From the NCBI GenBank assembly GCA_021234155.1, contig JAJEKV010000027.1, positions 10,860,716 to 10,924,715 on the forward strand: 64,000 nt of DNA. Reading direction: 5' to 3'. How positions within the stretch are numbered: position 1 is the stretch's first letter; each line of letters opens with the position of its first letter. A program made the translations under genes and the position numbers. Origin of the DNA: Isoetes taiwanensis. Its lineage: Eukaryota; Streptophyta; Lycopodiopsida; Isoetales; Isoetaceae. This document shows, piece by piece, positions 1 through 9,024 of this stretch. Below the pieces are notes generated by a model. The model searched no databases and had not been told where the DNA came from. It saw nothing but the letters and a program-made list of their open reading frames with translations.

Positions 1-331
1 CTCCATGCCATTGAAGCATTCTTCAACTAAGCTCACATTGTCTGCCCTCGCATAACTGCAAGCATTTCAGCCCATAAAACCACGTTCTTATTTGGAGACT
101 CCTCAAATAACCATCTCGCTATGTCTTGGTTTCCACACTTGGCCTATATATTAACAAGAGCAGTCATGACCACTATATCAGACAAGTCCATTTCTTATGA
201 TCTCATCATGAAAGAAGCTTCCATACCCTCCATATTCAACTGCTCCCATGATGGCACATGCTTTGAGGATGCTTAAAATCATATTGTTGTCTGGCTTTAA
301 ACATTTAAGCTGCATATTTTCATAGAGAATC
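1..331 (-). pseudogene. PPR gene fragment, downstream half (split by DIRS element)
   Basis: Reading the minus strand gives PPR motifs with stops and frame breaks: a stretch resembling LKPDNNMILSILKACA, then AKCGNQDIARWLFEESPNK. The same gene continues on the other side of the retrotransposon at 8463-8600 (KHDVVSWAAMVAGYVQHGH). Removing the element rejoins the two halves in one frame (...IAL|ILYENMQL...), as expected of a PLS-type repeat. In-frame stops show that the copy is dead. It probably descends from the same PPR expansion as the intact gene at 30374-34282. Confidence 0.8.
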
Positions 332-451
332 CCATCGATCCGAGCCATCGGATCGTCATTCTGGGAAAGGACGAGCGCCTATATTAGGCCATTGTCGTTT
401 TCCGCCTGGTTATCGGCGTCTTCTCACAGCAGCCTTCTTCGTGCTCGTAGC
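326..451 (+). repeat. DIRS element left split repeat A1
   Basis: 126 bp starting AGAATCCCATCGATCC, matching 7541-7666 over the full length by eye. It forms the left terminus of the element. It contains the inner inverted repeat CGATCCG/CGGATCG and the arm ATTCTGGGAAAGGAC. Confidence 0.93.
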
Positions 452-1755
452 AGCGATGTTCCTTCATTCGATGGATTTCTTCCCCAGCTTCTCCATCAGT
501 CTCGTGCTTCACCTTCTCGCCGCTTGCTCCTGCCTGGTGACTTTCGTCATTATTCTTTGGACGGTACGCTCCCTTCTCTTCCACGCTTAGCATGATTCTA
601 CGGATTTGTTCTTCTTCCATCCTCAGTATGCTTCTATCGAGTGTTTTTCGTCTGTCTTTGTTGTGCATGGTTTCTCTTTATTTCTATTGCTATTAGGATG
701 ATCGGGTGTGTTGGGTTTGTTTTGGAGCTTGGTCCGTTCTGTTGAATGGGTTCATCATGTACTGCGGATGCTCTGGGTTTGTGGGGGACGATTTCGGGTT
801 GGATGGACTGGGATTTGGTTGCATGCTTCTTTCTATTTCTTAGTTTCTCGAATCTATCCTTGATTGCTTCGAGCTTCCACTCTTTTTTTCGGGTCTGCCG
901 TTGTTCTTGGTGCGGTTCATCATCTCTTTAGCGCTTTCTGGCTCAGGCCCCTCTGCGCTTTCGGTTCATTTTATGCTTACTTCATTTTGTTCCTTCTTTC
1001 CCTTCTTGTTCTGCCTCTTACCCGGCATTATGCTGGCCGCATGGAGTACTCGGTGCCGTAGTGTTATCTTAACCTCTGCGCTTCTGTCTCTGCTCTTAGC
1101 TTCTCTTGCATTGCCGTCACCTGTACATCTATTCCTCCTGTCCCTTTTGGCCTTGGCGTATTTGCCCTCTGCGAATTAGTTTTCCTCTCTGTAACTTTGT
1201 TTCCCGCCTCTGTTCCATGGATTTCTCCTTTTTCACCAGGAGCCGCTTGCATCGGATGCAATTGGGGGTTTTGCTACCGCCTCCTTGGGCATGGGCGCTG
1301 TCTGCGGACTGTTAATCCTTGGCTTGCAGGTTTCGGCTGGGTTTGTTTCTTCCTAAGGCTATGCTGGCCAAATCCGTTCATTCTGGCTCCTCTCTGGTGT
1401 GTTTTCGCTTATTTGCCATCAAATTTTCTGTCGTATCTTTGGCTGCTTCTTTTAGGGTCGCTATTTTCGCTGGATTGTTGCTGCCACTAGTTTTTGCATG
1501 CTTTTCCAGCCATTCTTGGCCTCCATTCACTTGGCTTGCAGGTTGTCGCCGTTCGTTCTTTTCCCTTGTGCTTTTTGATCTTTATATTGCTGGTCATGGC
1601 TTCTTCCTTCCCAGCGTGGCTGTGGGCATCCAGATTCTTTGCCGATTACCTTCTTTGTTCTGCTCTCAGGTCCGATGCCGTTCCCTTGTCCTTTGTGCTC
1701 TGCCAAGATTTTCCCTCTGGGCTTTTTTCCGCCTTTTTCACCACCGGAGATTCCG
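452..1755 (+). other. Long leader of the DIRS element, no supported gene
   Basis: Pyrimidine-rich (T and C) sequence between A1 and the first plausible ORF. Several open frames of 60-146 codons overlap in all plus frames. This is a by-product of T/C-rich composition, and none shows a recognisable domain. It is likely the untranslated leader or a decayed 5' region. Confidence 0.5.
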
Positions 1756-2091
1756 ATGACCACGCACCATCTTTATGCATCACATTTGGAGGCTTTGCAC
1801 CCTTCTGCTCGGAATGCCTTGCAGCTCGAGCATGCGGACATCGACTGGCCTGAGGAGTACTTCCGGGCGTTGCGCCTTTATGCTGCATTTTCTCCTGCTG
1901 TTCGTAGGGTGTTCCGCTCGTATCGATTTGTTGATCCAGCTCGGGCTCGTTTCCTGGGAGACATCATTTTGCTATGGGGCTTCTCGTCTTTACGTCCCAT
2001 ACAGCTGCGCGAGTTTTTGCTTATTTTGACGGAGTATCCTCCTCAATTTCTCCCGATTTATCCGGCAATTTCCTTGGGCCTCCTTGCTTGA
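1756..2091 (+). CDS. Hypothetical 111-residue protein in the DIRS leader
   Basis: The frame from the ATG at 1756 (MTTHHLYASHLEALHPSA...) to the stop at 2091 has balanced composition with many charged residues (EHADIDWPEEYFRALRL, RARFLGD), unlike the Phe/Ser/Leu-rich shadow ORFs around it. The open frame extends upstream to 1639, but that part looks like T/C-rich shadow, so I prefer 1756. AATAAAATGG at 2166 could serve as a polyadenylation signal. No family recognised. It may be an extra element-encoded ORF or the remnant of a longer gag exon. Confidence 0.4.
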   Translation: MTTHHLYASHLEALHPSARNALQLEHADIDWPEEYFRALRLYAAFSPAVRRVFRSYRFVDPARARFLGDIILLWGFSSLRPIQLREFLLILTEYPPQFLPIYPAISLGLLA

Positions 2092-3072
2092 TTATCCCTG
2101 ATCTCTGGGAGATGTGTTTTGTGTTTGGTGTTTGGGCATTGTAAGGGTGTTAAATGCCATCTTTGAATAAAATGGAATAAGATAATTGTTTTTCCTTTTT
2201 CTGTTACATGTTGATGTGGGGCTTTTCACGCCCGTTATGTGGATTTATGTTTGTATATGTCCTTTCTTTAAGGTTCTTACGTATTGTTTCCCGGGCGGTG
2301 CGTCTATCAGGGCTTTTTGATGGGATGTTTTATGAGGTTTGATTTGGGCTTATTTCTCCTTGGTTAGCTTTGTTTGTCGTTTTCCATGGTTGGTTGATTG
2401 AGGTGGTTTCTTAATATATGGGCATCCTTCATACACCATAATAGTTTCCGTTATTTGGTGTTACGTTATTTTCTATTCTGGATAACTTGGGGGTTGGCAT
2501 AAGGGGGTTGCTATATCATTTCATCCCTATGAGGCTTTTTTCGTTGGGTTTTGTCGTTTAGATCATATGGTGGTTCTTACGTCCCTCATGGTTTATGGTT
2601 TATTGGCATTCTCTGCTGAGTTGCTTTTCGTCTTTTTCATGTCTATCCCTTTTGCACATTAGTACGGGTTCGTTTTTCTTTTATTATACAGTTATTTGTC
2701 ATATTCCTGGTCATTCATCGTTTGGGAATTTCGTTTTGCTCATTCCTAGGATCACACGTTTCCTTTTGTTCGTTTCATGCTCAATTGCACTTTTGTTCTT
2801 AATAACTTATGTTCACTTGTATAATTGCACCTTGTTCTTGACAACTTATGTTTTGCTTTATGACTATGTATTTTTACATTTCCATGGGTTGCTTCTTCCT
2901 TTTTGTCGTATTATTTCAGTGCTTTCTTATTGTTTATCGTGATGGTGCTTTTTCACGTCTTTTGTGTTCATTACTTTGTTGGTGATTTTTCGTTGACCTG
3001 CTGGGGCGCCTACTTCGTTTCCTCTTTGGGGCGGCATAGCGTGTTTTTCTTTAAAGTGGTGCTTGTATTCTC
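2092..3072 (+). other. T-rich spacer within DIRS element, no gene seen
   Basis: T-rich DNA between the small ORF and gag. The open frame at 2595-2942 is a run of hydrophobic residues produced by T-rich composition, and I do not call it a gene. The sequence just before gag (TTGTCTTTTTTCAG, ending at 3090) looks like a splice acceptor, so gag may be spliced to an upstream leader exon. Confidence 0.45.
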
Positions 3073-3102
3073 ATGATTGTCTTTTTTCAGGTCATTGAGC
3101 TG

Positions 3103-4443
3103 ATGCCGTCTATGGCAAGTGCTTCTGGCTCCTCTTCTGCGTCGCTTTCTCCCCCACGGCTCGCTCGCGCTGCTGGTACTCGACGTCAACGAGAAGCTTC
3201 CCTTTCGCCTGAACCTGATCTTTCGGACCCTGGTTCTTTTTCCTCCCCTGCTTCGCCGGGATCTGTCTCATCTATTTTTTCCTTTGCGTCCCCCTCGGCC
3301 TTTGCTACTCCTTTCTCTTCTCCTGCTGGGTTTCCCTTTCCTACTTCTTCTACCCAGATGGCTCCTCTTTTTTCTTCCCTTCCGCACACATCTTCTGTTT
3401 CCGCCCCTCCCGTTTCTTCTGCGCCTGTTTCTCCCGAGTTCACTCAATTACTTTATGAGCTTCAACAGCAGCGGGCTACACTCCAGGCACTCCAGTCTTC
3501 GATGACCCAGCAGTTGTCGGTTCAGACTCAACTGGAGCATCTCCAGCAGGACATTCGAGAGCGGGCCGCTCGCCCTACTCCTTCTTTCGACCGCGACTCC
3601 ATGCGGCATTATTACGAGTTTGCGTCCGCCATGGACACTCGATTCCGGTGGATCCACGGGCGTCTTGCTATGTTAGGGGTTGCCATTCCGGATGATGTGC
3701 TACAAATGGTGGAGGAAGGTAAGCGGGTAAGAGCATGTTAGGGCCTACATGTTTTGGAAACTACCTGGAAAATACTCTGGGTAGTCAAAGATTATGATAT
3801 ATTTGAGTTCTTAACATCTTCTTGACATCACAAAGTACCTTACAACATGTATGTACTACTACTCTTGAACATAACACAATTTCTTTTAGTCAATCTTGTA
3901 GTCTAGGTACTTTAAAATACAATTATGTACTTGCACAGAAGTACACAGAAAAGTACCTTTTTGGTAATTTTTTATGTAGGCCCTAACATGCTTTCACCCA
4001 AGCGCTTGGCGGATCAGGAGATGAAATTTGTTCTTATTGCGGATCAACATGGCTATGACGTTGCTTTGCACTTTAGCGAGTCCTCAAGTTTGAACTTTTC
4101 TTCGGAAGAGTCCAAACGCCTGCATCAGGCGAAGAAATTCGCCCAGGAGAAGCGCCTATCTTATACTCGACCTTCGCCATACCCTTCCTCGGCTTCTTTT
4201 TCTTCTTCGGCTGCTTCTTCTGCCAATTCCTCTACCCTCCGTTGTACTTTTTGTGGTCGGTTTCGCCACACTGCAGACAATTGTTTTCGGTGTCAGTTCT
4301 CTCATAATGCTGTTCCTCCTTCTTCCTCCCCTTATTTTTCTCAGGTTGTACCTCTCAATCCTGCTCCTTTGATGGCTGTTCCGCCGCCACCACAACATGC
4401 GGCCCTTCCCCCTTCCGTGTTGCCTCGGCCTTGGTCTTCTTGA
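3103..4443 (+). pseudogene. DIRS gag-like ORF1, interrupted by a MITE
   Basis: The N-terminal part (3103-3724) is Ser/Pro/Ala-rich, followed by a Gln-rich predicted coiled coil (ELQQQRATLQALQSS) and a conserved-looking stretch (YEFASAMDTRFRWIHGRL). The C-terminal part (4004-4443) holds a Cys motif (CTFCGRFRHTADNCFRC), compatible with a zinc-knuckle-like RNA-binding site of a gag. A 275-bp MITE (3725-3999) with 4-bp duplication AAGC separates them. With the insertion removed the frame reads on (VEEGKR|LADQEMK), so the two pieces are one gene. The open frame upstream reaches 3073, but the CAG just before the GTC codon resembles a splice acceptor, so I use the ATG at 3103. The stop at 4441 is followed by TTAATAAAAC, a likely poly(A) signal. 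Confidence 0.75.
3725..3999. mobile_element. MITE of the GGGTG / 4-bp-TSD family (Sola-like)
   Basis: 275-bp non-coding insertion. The left end is GGGTAAGAGCATGTTAGGG and the right end, read inward, is GGGTGAAAGCATGTTAGGG; both continue into GCCTACAT. It is flanked by AAGC (3721-3724 and 4000-4003). The terminus GGGTGAAAG is the same as that of the 7.7-kb transposon at 20729-28432, which also has a 4-bp duplication, so this is probably a non-autonomous relative moved by the same transposase type. Removing it plus one AAGC restores the gag frame. Confidence 0.88.
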
Positions 4444-4536
4444 GCCGTCTTTGTTGTTTTGCAATACGTGTTGTATTTTCCTTTTGATCATTAATAAAAC
4501 ATTTGTTTTTACGGCGTCATTTTTTTTTTTTTTTTA

Positions 4537-6496
4537 TTGCCAACTTTTTACCTCTGCTTTTGCCCCATCTTCCCTTTGATCCGGTGGCTCTTGACTCTTA
4601 TTATCGCGACTTTGCCCGTGTGTGGGCGTCTCTTTGCTTCTTTACCTTTTGGCATTCTATTTCTCAAGCACCCTCTTGTGTTATCTTGGATCCGATTTGG
4701 TTATGCTCTTTCTTGGGCCCAGGGACCCCCTTCTCAACCATATTTTCGCCCCAATCTTTCTTCCTTGTCTTCCCATATTCCTTTCGCCCGTTCTGCCGTT
4801 CAAGATCTTTTACGTTCGGGTGCTATTATGCAAGTCTCCTCTTGCCCCTTTTTCTGCTCACCCCTGGGCGTTGTACCCAAGGGTGACCATAAGTTTCGCC
4901 TAATTCTTGACTTGCGCTATCTCAATTCCTTTTTATCCGTTCCTTCTTTTCGTTACGAGTCGCTTTCCGATGCTTTGGCTGTTCTTCAACCCCAGGATTT
5001 TCTTTTTACTTTGGACCTAAAATCCGGTTACCACCATGTTCCCATCTGGCCTCCTCATTATACCTTTTTGGGATTTCAGTTTGATTCACACTTTTTTGTT
5101 TTCACTATGCTTCCCTTTGGCCTGGCCTCTGCCCCTTTTGTCTTTACCAAATTGATGCGCCCTTTAGTCCGCCACTGGAGAGCGGCTGGCATTCGTTGTA
5201 CTCCTTACGTGGATGATTTCCTTTTTTGTACTCAGCAGGATCCTATTCCTCTTCAACATCGCATCATTTCTGATTTGCAAGCTGCCGGTTTTCTCATCGC
5301 CTGGCCAAAGTGTCGCCTGCGTTTGTCTCATCGTGCTATTTTTCTCGGTTTTCTCCTTGATGCCTCTGCCATGATTATCTGCCTATCTTCCAAGAAATTG
5401 GCCAAGTTTTTTCGCCTCTCTTCTTCGATCATTTCTGCTTCCCATCTTACCTCACGCCACCTTGCCAAATTCCTGGGTTTTATCCAGTCTCTTCGCATTG
5501 TTTTCGGCTCCCTTGTCTCTGTTTTAACTTTTTGTTCTTATCGCCTTATTCAACCTTGGCACTGGGATGCCCCTATTTCTTTGTCTTCTTTAGCTCGCAT
5601 GGAAATTGTTTTATGGGAATCCATAGCCTCATCTTTGAGCTTTCGCCCTATTTCTCCCTCCCGTCATCCTTCTGCCGCCCTTGGTTTCGATGCCAGTTCC
5701 TTTGGCTGGGGAGGGTGGCTCGTGCTACCAGGGCAACTGACCGCATGGATTTTGTTGGCCTTTTTTCCGAGTCGGAGCTATCTCAGTCTTCCACTTGGCG
5801 TGAACTCTTCGCTTTCTATCAAGTTTTACGCTCCGCTTTGCCTTCTCTCCATGCTCGCTTTGGTCAGCGTTCGGGGATAACTTAAACGTTGCTACCATTC
5901 TGCAAAAGGGGGGTTCTTCTTCGCCAGATATTCATTTTCTTACCTTAGAAATATTCCTAATTTGTTTTCATTTTTCTATCTCTTTGGAGCCAGTGTGGAT
6001 CCCACGTTCCCAAAATGAGTGGGCTGACTATCTTTCCCGTCTTCCTCAATCTGCTGAGTTTGCCCTGGCCCCGTGGTGTTTTCACTATATTGATTCTTTA
6101 TGGGGCCCGCATCATGTTGATCGTTTTGCCTCTCCCCTTAATCACAAGCTTCCTGTTTATAATACTCGGTTTCCATATCCGCATCATATTCCACCTGATG
6201 CTTTTACATATGACTGGCGCCTCTTTAATAACTTTTGTTTTCCTCCGCCTTCTTTAGTTCCTCGCGTTTTACACCATGCAGCCGCGTGTCAGGCTCGTAT
6301 TACACTGGTGGTTCTTCATTGGCCGTTCGCACCCTGGTGGCCTTTACTCTGGACAGGATCGACATGGGCATCTTTTATTAAAGAATTTCTGTTTTTTGAT
6401 GCATTTTCATTAGCTTTATTGCCCCATCTATCGGCAACTTTTGCCGGATGTCGGCGTCATGTAGCTCTTTATGTTTTTCGTTGTCAATTTGAATAA
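4537..6496 (+). pseudogene. DIRS reverse transcriptase / RNase H ORF (frameshifted)
   Basis: Reverse transcriptase blocks appear in order: GVVPKGDHKFRLILDLRYLN, FLFTLDLKSGYHHVPI, MLPFGLASAPFVFTKLM, and the catalytic YVDDFLF (about 5206-5226). RNase H follows (GFDASSFGWGGWL, STWRELFAFYQVL, DNLNVATIL). Then comes the trailing region typical of DIRS elements (NEWADYLSRL, WGPHHVDRFASPLNHKLP, PPDAFTYDW), ending at 6496. The RT frame continues to a stop at 5880, but the RNase H homology moves frame near 5720 and again near 5875, so at least two indels break the ORF. I see no Dam-like methylase domain, which fits PAT/Ngaro better than DIRS1 proper. No target-specific endonuclease is seen; integration would be done by the adjacent recombinase. 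Confidence 0.9.
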
Positions 6497-6519
6497 AGTT
6501 AACATGGTTTTGTGTTGTT

Positions 6520-7485
6520 GTGACAGCTGCCTCTCGCTTGCTCACCCCCCAGGAGGTTCCCTTGTTTTTTTCGACTTTACCTTTAGTTTTTTCCTCCCGT
6601 GCCCCGTCTACTCTTTCGGCTTACTTCGCGATGTTCCGCCGTTTTGTTATTTGGTGCCGTTCCTATGCTGTTCCTTCCCTCCCAGCGTCACCTTTTGTCG
6701 TTGCGGCCTTTTTCGCCTCGCTTTATCATCCTCAGATGTCTCCTTCCTCCATTTCTTCGGCTTCGGCGGCCATCTCCTTTTTTCATCAAATCTTCAACCT
6801 TCCCTCTCCTGCCACTTTACCTTTACCCTCTTTGGCGCGTCAGTCTACTTTTCGTCGGGCTCGCCCCCCTCGTACCTTTCTTCCTCTTTTGCCACAGCAT
6901 GTTCACTCGATTGTTCTTCACTTCGCACATCCCGCCGCTTCTTTTCCCTCTCTGGCTCGCGCTGCGCTCGTCGTACTATCCTTTGCCGCTTTTTTGCGCA
7001 TCTCGGAGGCCCTTGCTCTCAATTGGCGTGATCTTTCTTTTTCCTTATCACATGTTGATGTTCTTATTCGTCACTCCAAGCGCGACCAACTTGCTCGCGG
7101 TCATACCATTCCTTTAGCTCGCCTGCCTTCGTTTGCCTGCCCCGTCACTATCCTTCAGCGCCTGATTTCTACCGGTTCTTATCCTCTCCTCGATCCTCCC
7201 TCCGGTGGCCCTCTTTTTCGTTCCTCGCCTTCTTCTTTGCGTCCTTTATCTTATCCCACTGCTCGGGGGTGGTGGCGGGAGTGTCTTCTGGCTATAGGCT
7301 TGAATCCATCCCAGTATGGTACTCATTCGGCTCGGCGGGGAGGAGCTTCGGCAGCTGCGGCTCGGGGTGTTCCACATGAGGCTGCGCGTGCTCACGGTCG
7401 CTGGCGCTCTTCTTCTTCTCACTCTCGTTATGTGCTTCGCGATTCGGCTCAACACTTGGAGGTGTCGCGGCGGCTGGGCTTATAG
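6520..7485 (+). CDS. Tyrosine recombinase (integrase) of the DIRS element
   Basis: Intact 321-residue ORF. Catalytic residues of the lambda-integrase fold are visible: Arg160 in FLRISEALALNWRD, His269-x-x-Arg272 in GTHSARRGG, His292 in AHGRW, and Tyr304 in HSRYVLRD. The first 110 residues form the core-binding region. The enzyme would integrate circular cDNA by strand exchange at short shared sequences, matching the absence of a target duplication at this copy. It lies 24 bp after the RT/RNase H ORF and 22 bp before the B1 repeat. It is the only undamaged gene of the element. The start at 6520 is the first ATG of the frame. Confidence 0.92.
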   Translation: MTAASRLLTPQEVPLFFSTLPLVFSSRAPSTLSAYFAMFRRFVIWCRSYAVPSLPASPFVVAAFFASLYHPQMSPSSISSASAAISFFHQIFNLPSPATLPLPSLARQSTFRRARPPRTFLPLLPQHVHSIVLHFAHPAASFPSLARAALVVLSFAAFLRISEALALNWRDLSFSLSHVDVLIRHSKRDQLARGHTIPLARLPSFACPVTILQRLISTGSYPLLDPPSGGPLFRSSPSSLRPLSYPTARGWWRECLLAIGLNPSQYGTHSARRGGASAAAARGVPHEAARAHGRWRSSSSHSRYVLRDSAQHLEVSRRLGL

Positions 7486-7507
7486 TGAAGGAAGTCCTTT
7501 GGTAGTC

Positions 7508-7666
7508 GGCCGGTTTTGTGTCTCTCGCGAGTCCTTTCCCAGAATCCCATCGATCCGAGCCATCGGATCGTCATTCTGGGAAAGGACGAGCGCCTATATT
7601 AGGCCATTGTCGTTTTCCGCCTGGTTATCGGCGTCTTCTCACAGCAGCCTTCTTCGTGCTCGTAGC
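7508..7666 (+). repeat. DIRS internal B1-A2 junction repeat
   Basis: B1 (7508-7546, starting GGCCGGTTTTGTGTCTC) matches the right terminus B2 (8424-8462). A2 (7541-7666) matches the left terminus A1. They overlap at AGAATC. In PAT/Ngaro-type elements this internal junction allows a circular intermediate to be completed and then recombined into the genome. Confidence 0.92.
7531..7587. promoter_or_regulatory. Candidate recombinase core site: nested inverted repeat
   Basis: Perfect 15-bp inverted arms, GTCCTTTCCCAGAAT (7531-7545) and ATTCTGGGAAAGGAC (7573-7587), flank a 27-bp centre that contains a second inverted pair, CGATCCG/CGGATCG. The arms span the B1/A2 crossover sequence, as expected for two recombinase monomers binding either side of a crossover. 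Inference from symmetry and position only. Confidence 0.6.
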
Positions 7667-7752
7667 TTCCCCCCCTTCCCCCCCTGTTGCATAGGCATAT
7701 ACTTCTTTTTCATTTATATATATTTTTATTTGTTCATGCACTTTTGTGTTCT

Positions 7753-7913
7753 CCACTTGTGAGTGTGGCTTTTCCATGTTGTCGTTTCCTTCACATTCTA
7801 CTATGTTATTCTCCACCTGTGGGTGATGCTAATTTTTCCACCTCGAGGGTGAGGCATATTTTGATATCGGATTTTCCACCCGCTGGGTGCTGTTTTTTCC
7901 CACCCTAGGGGTG
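7753..7913. repeat. Array of five short CCACC...GGGTG hairpins
   Basis: Small inverted repeats with 1-6-nt loops: CCACTTGTGAGTGTGG (7753), CCACCTGTGGGTG (7813), CCACCTCGAGGGTG (7838), CCACCCGCTGGGTG (7876) and CCCACCCTAGGGGTG (7899). They lie between A2 and B2 in T-rich DNA. Stems are similar while loops differ. Confidence 0.6.
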
Positions 7914-8423
7914 ATGCTATCTTTTCCTGTTATGTTCCTTTTCTACCTATTTTTATTTCTCATCTCTTCGGTCCTTTGTTGGTTCAGTTTTTATGGCTAT
8001 GCTTGTTTTGTGGTTCTAACCGTTACGGGTGCTTTTGGGAGTTCTTTGGTCTTGCAGGTTTTCTTATATTACACCAGTTCATGCGGACCTGCCGCGTTTC
8101 TGTTCGTCCTCCTCTTCGTTACGTTCGGGGTTTTCACCATTGTCGGGGGTCGTGCTCTATGTTCGCCTTCGCTCTCGTCCGTTTTCTCTCTGTTCTCCAG
8201 GCAACACATTCGAGGTTGGTGGCGACCATTTCTCATTAGGGTTTTCCTCGAAAACCCGAAAGGGCGGGGTTTTTTATCCCGATGAGAAGTTGTCACCATT
8301 GCCCTCCTATATTGCCTTGGCATATTTTCTTATGGGGTAGTCTGATATTGTTCCTATGGTCGGCTACCCCTCTCTCTTCTAAACATTGTATGATGCTGCT
8401 GTGATGAATGACAAGCCTATCTA
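7914..8423 (+). other. DIRS region between hairpin array and B2, no gene seen
   Basis: T-rich sequence with overlapping shadow frames only. GAAAACCCGAAAGGGCGGGG near 8260 can pair partly with itself. No convincing coding region. Confidence 0.4.
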
Positions 8424-8462
8424 GGCCGGTTTTGTGTCTCTCGCGAGTCCTTTCCCAGAATC
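8424..8462 (+). repeat. DIRS element right split repeat B2
   Basis: 39 bp matching 7508-7546 by eye, ending CCCAGAATC. It marks the right end. After it the PPR pseudogene sequence resumes. Confidence 0.9.
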
Positions 8463-8600
8463 AAAGCAATTTAACAATGCCCATGTTGCACATAACCTGC
8501 AACCATTGCAGCCCATGACACTACATCGTGCTTCTGTAAAACGCCAAATATTGTTCGTGCCAGGCTCTTCACAAGGGTTATCTGTCATCTCTTCAATCCA
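8463..8600 (-). pseudogene. PPR gene fragment, upstream half
   Basis: The minus-strand translation contains LARTIFGVLQKHDVVSWAAM followed by VAGYVQHGH and an in-frame stop, a typical PLS PPR segment. It is continuous in frame with 1-331 once the DIRS element is removed. Confidence 0.75.
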
Positions 8601-8898
8601 TATCTGTTACGAAAACCATCATAAAGGATTAGAAAGGCAAATAAATATCTCTATGTTTTTGTCTCCCTAAATTCTTCACAAAATAAAACAAACTTGGATG
8701 AACCTGGATGTCTCTATGTGCAATCCATGTGATTGTGCTGTCTTCTCAGCATCTTCTACAAAAGTCAATCAGAATTTCAGAAAGCTTATTCTCTGGCTTA
8801 AGATACAATAAAACGAAGACCATATAAGAGACGAAGACTTAGAGGCAAATTCAGAATAAATTTCATGTATAAAATAAGAAGCTAGTCTAGTGGAAGCG

Positions 8899-9024
8899 TC
8901 TATGCAGAAACCAAAGAAGCATTTGCCATATCTGTAGGAGCACCCATCCACAGCTCTCTACCATCTATGCAGAAACCAAAGAAGCATTTGCCATATCTGT
9001 AGGAGCACCCATCCACAGCTCTCC
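8899..9024. repeat. 65-bp tandem duplication
   Basis: The unit beginning TCTATGCAGAAACCAAAG occurs at 8899 and again at 8964, near-identical through CACAGCTCTC. No coding role seen. The neighbouring 9085-9150 has three loose copies of GCCCTAATTAGG-like sequence. Confidence 0.85.

Larger units (their letters stand above)
327..8462 (+). mobile_element. DIRS-type (PAT/Ngaro-like) tyrosine-recombinase retrotransposon
   Basis: An 8.1-kb element with a Ser/Pro-rich gag-like ORF, a reverse transcriptase/RNase H ORF with DIRS-type trailing region, and a tyrosine recombinase ORF, all on the plus strand. Instead of LTRs it has split direct repeats in the order A1 (326-451) - ORFs - B1 (7508-7546) - A2 (7541-7666) - B2 (8424-8462). 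This is the PAT/Ngaro arrangement within DIRS. Both ends share AGAATC with the B1/A2 junction. The PPR pseudogene target holds that sequence once when the element is removed, so there is no target duplication, as expected for recombinase-mediated integration. The RT ORF has frameshifts and gag is split by a MITE, so this copy is not autonomous now. Known green-lineage relatives are algal (Volvox Kangaroo, Chlamydomonas). Confidence 0.9.

Noticed and set aside
384-1853. Numerous overlapping ORFs on both strands at the start of the DIRS element
   Set aside because: Pyrimidine-rich sequence leaves several frames open. Phe/Ser/Leu/Cys-rich translations show no motifs.
3186-3443. Minus-strand Glu/Gly-rich ORF opposite gag
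   Set aside because: Shadow of the Ser/Pro-rich gag coding strand.
4156-4491. Minus-strand Arg-rich ORF opposite gag
   Set aside because: Composition shadow of the Ser-rich C-terminal gag coding strand.
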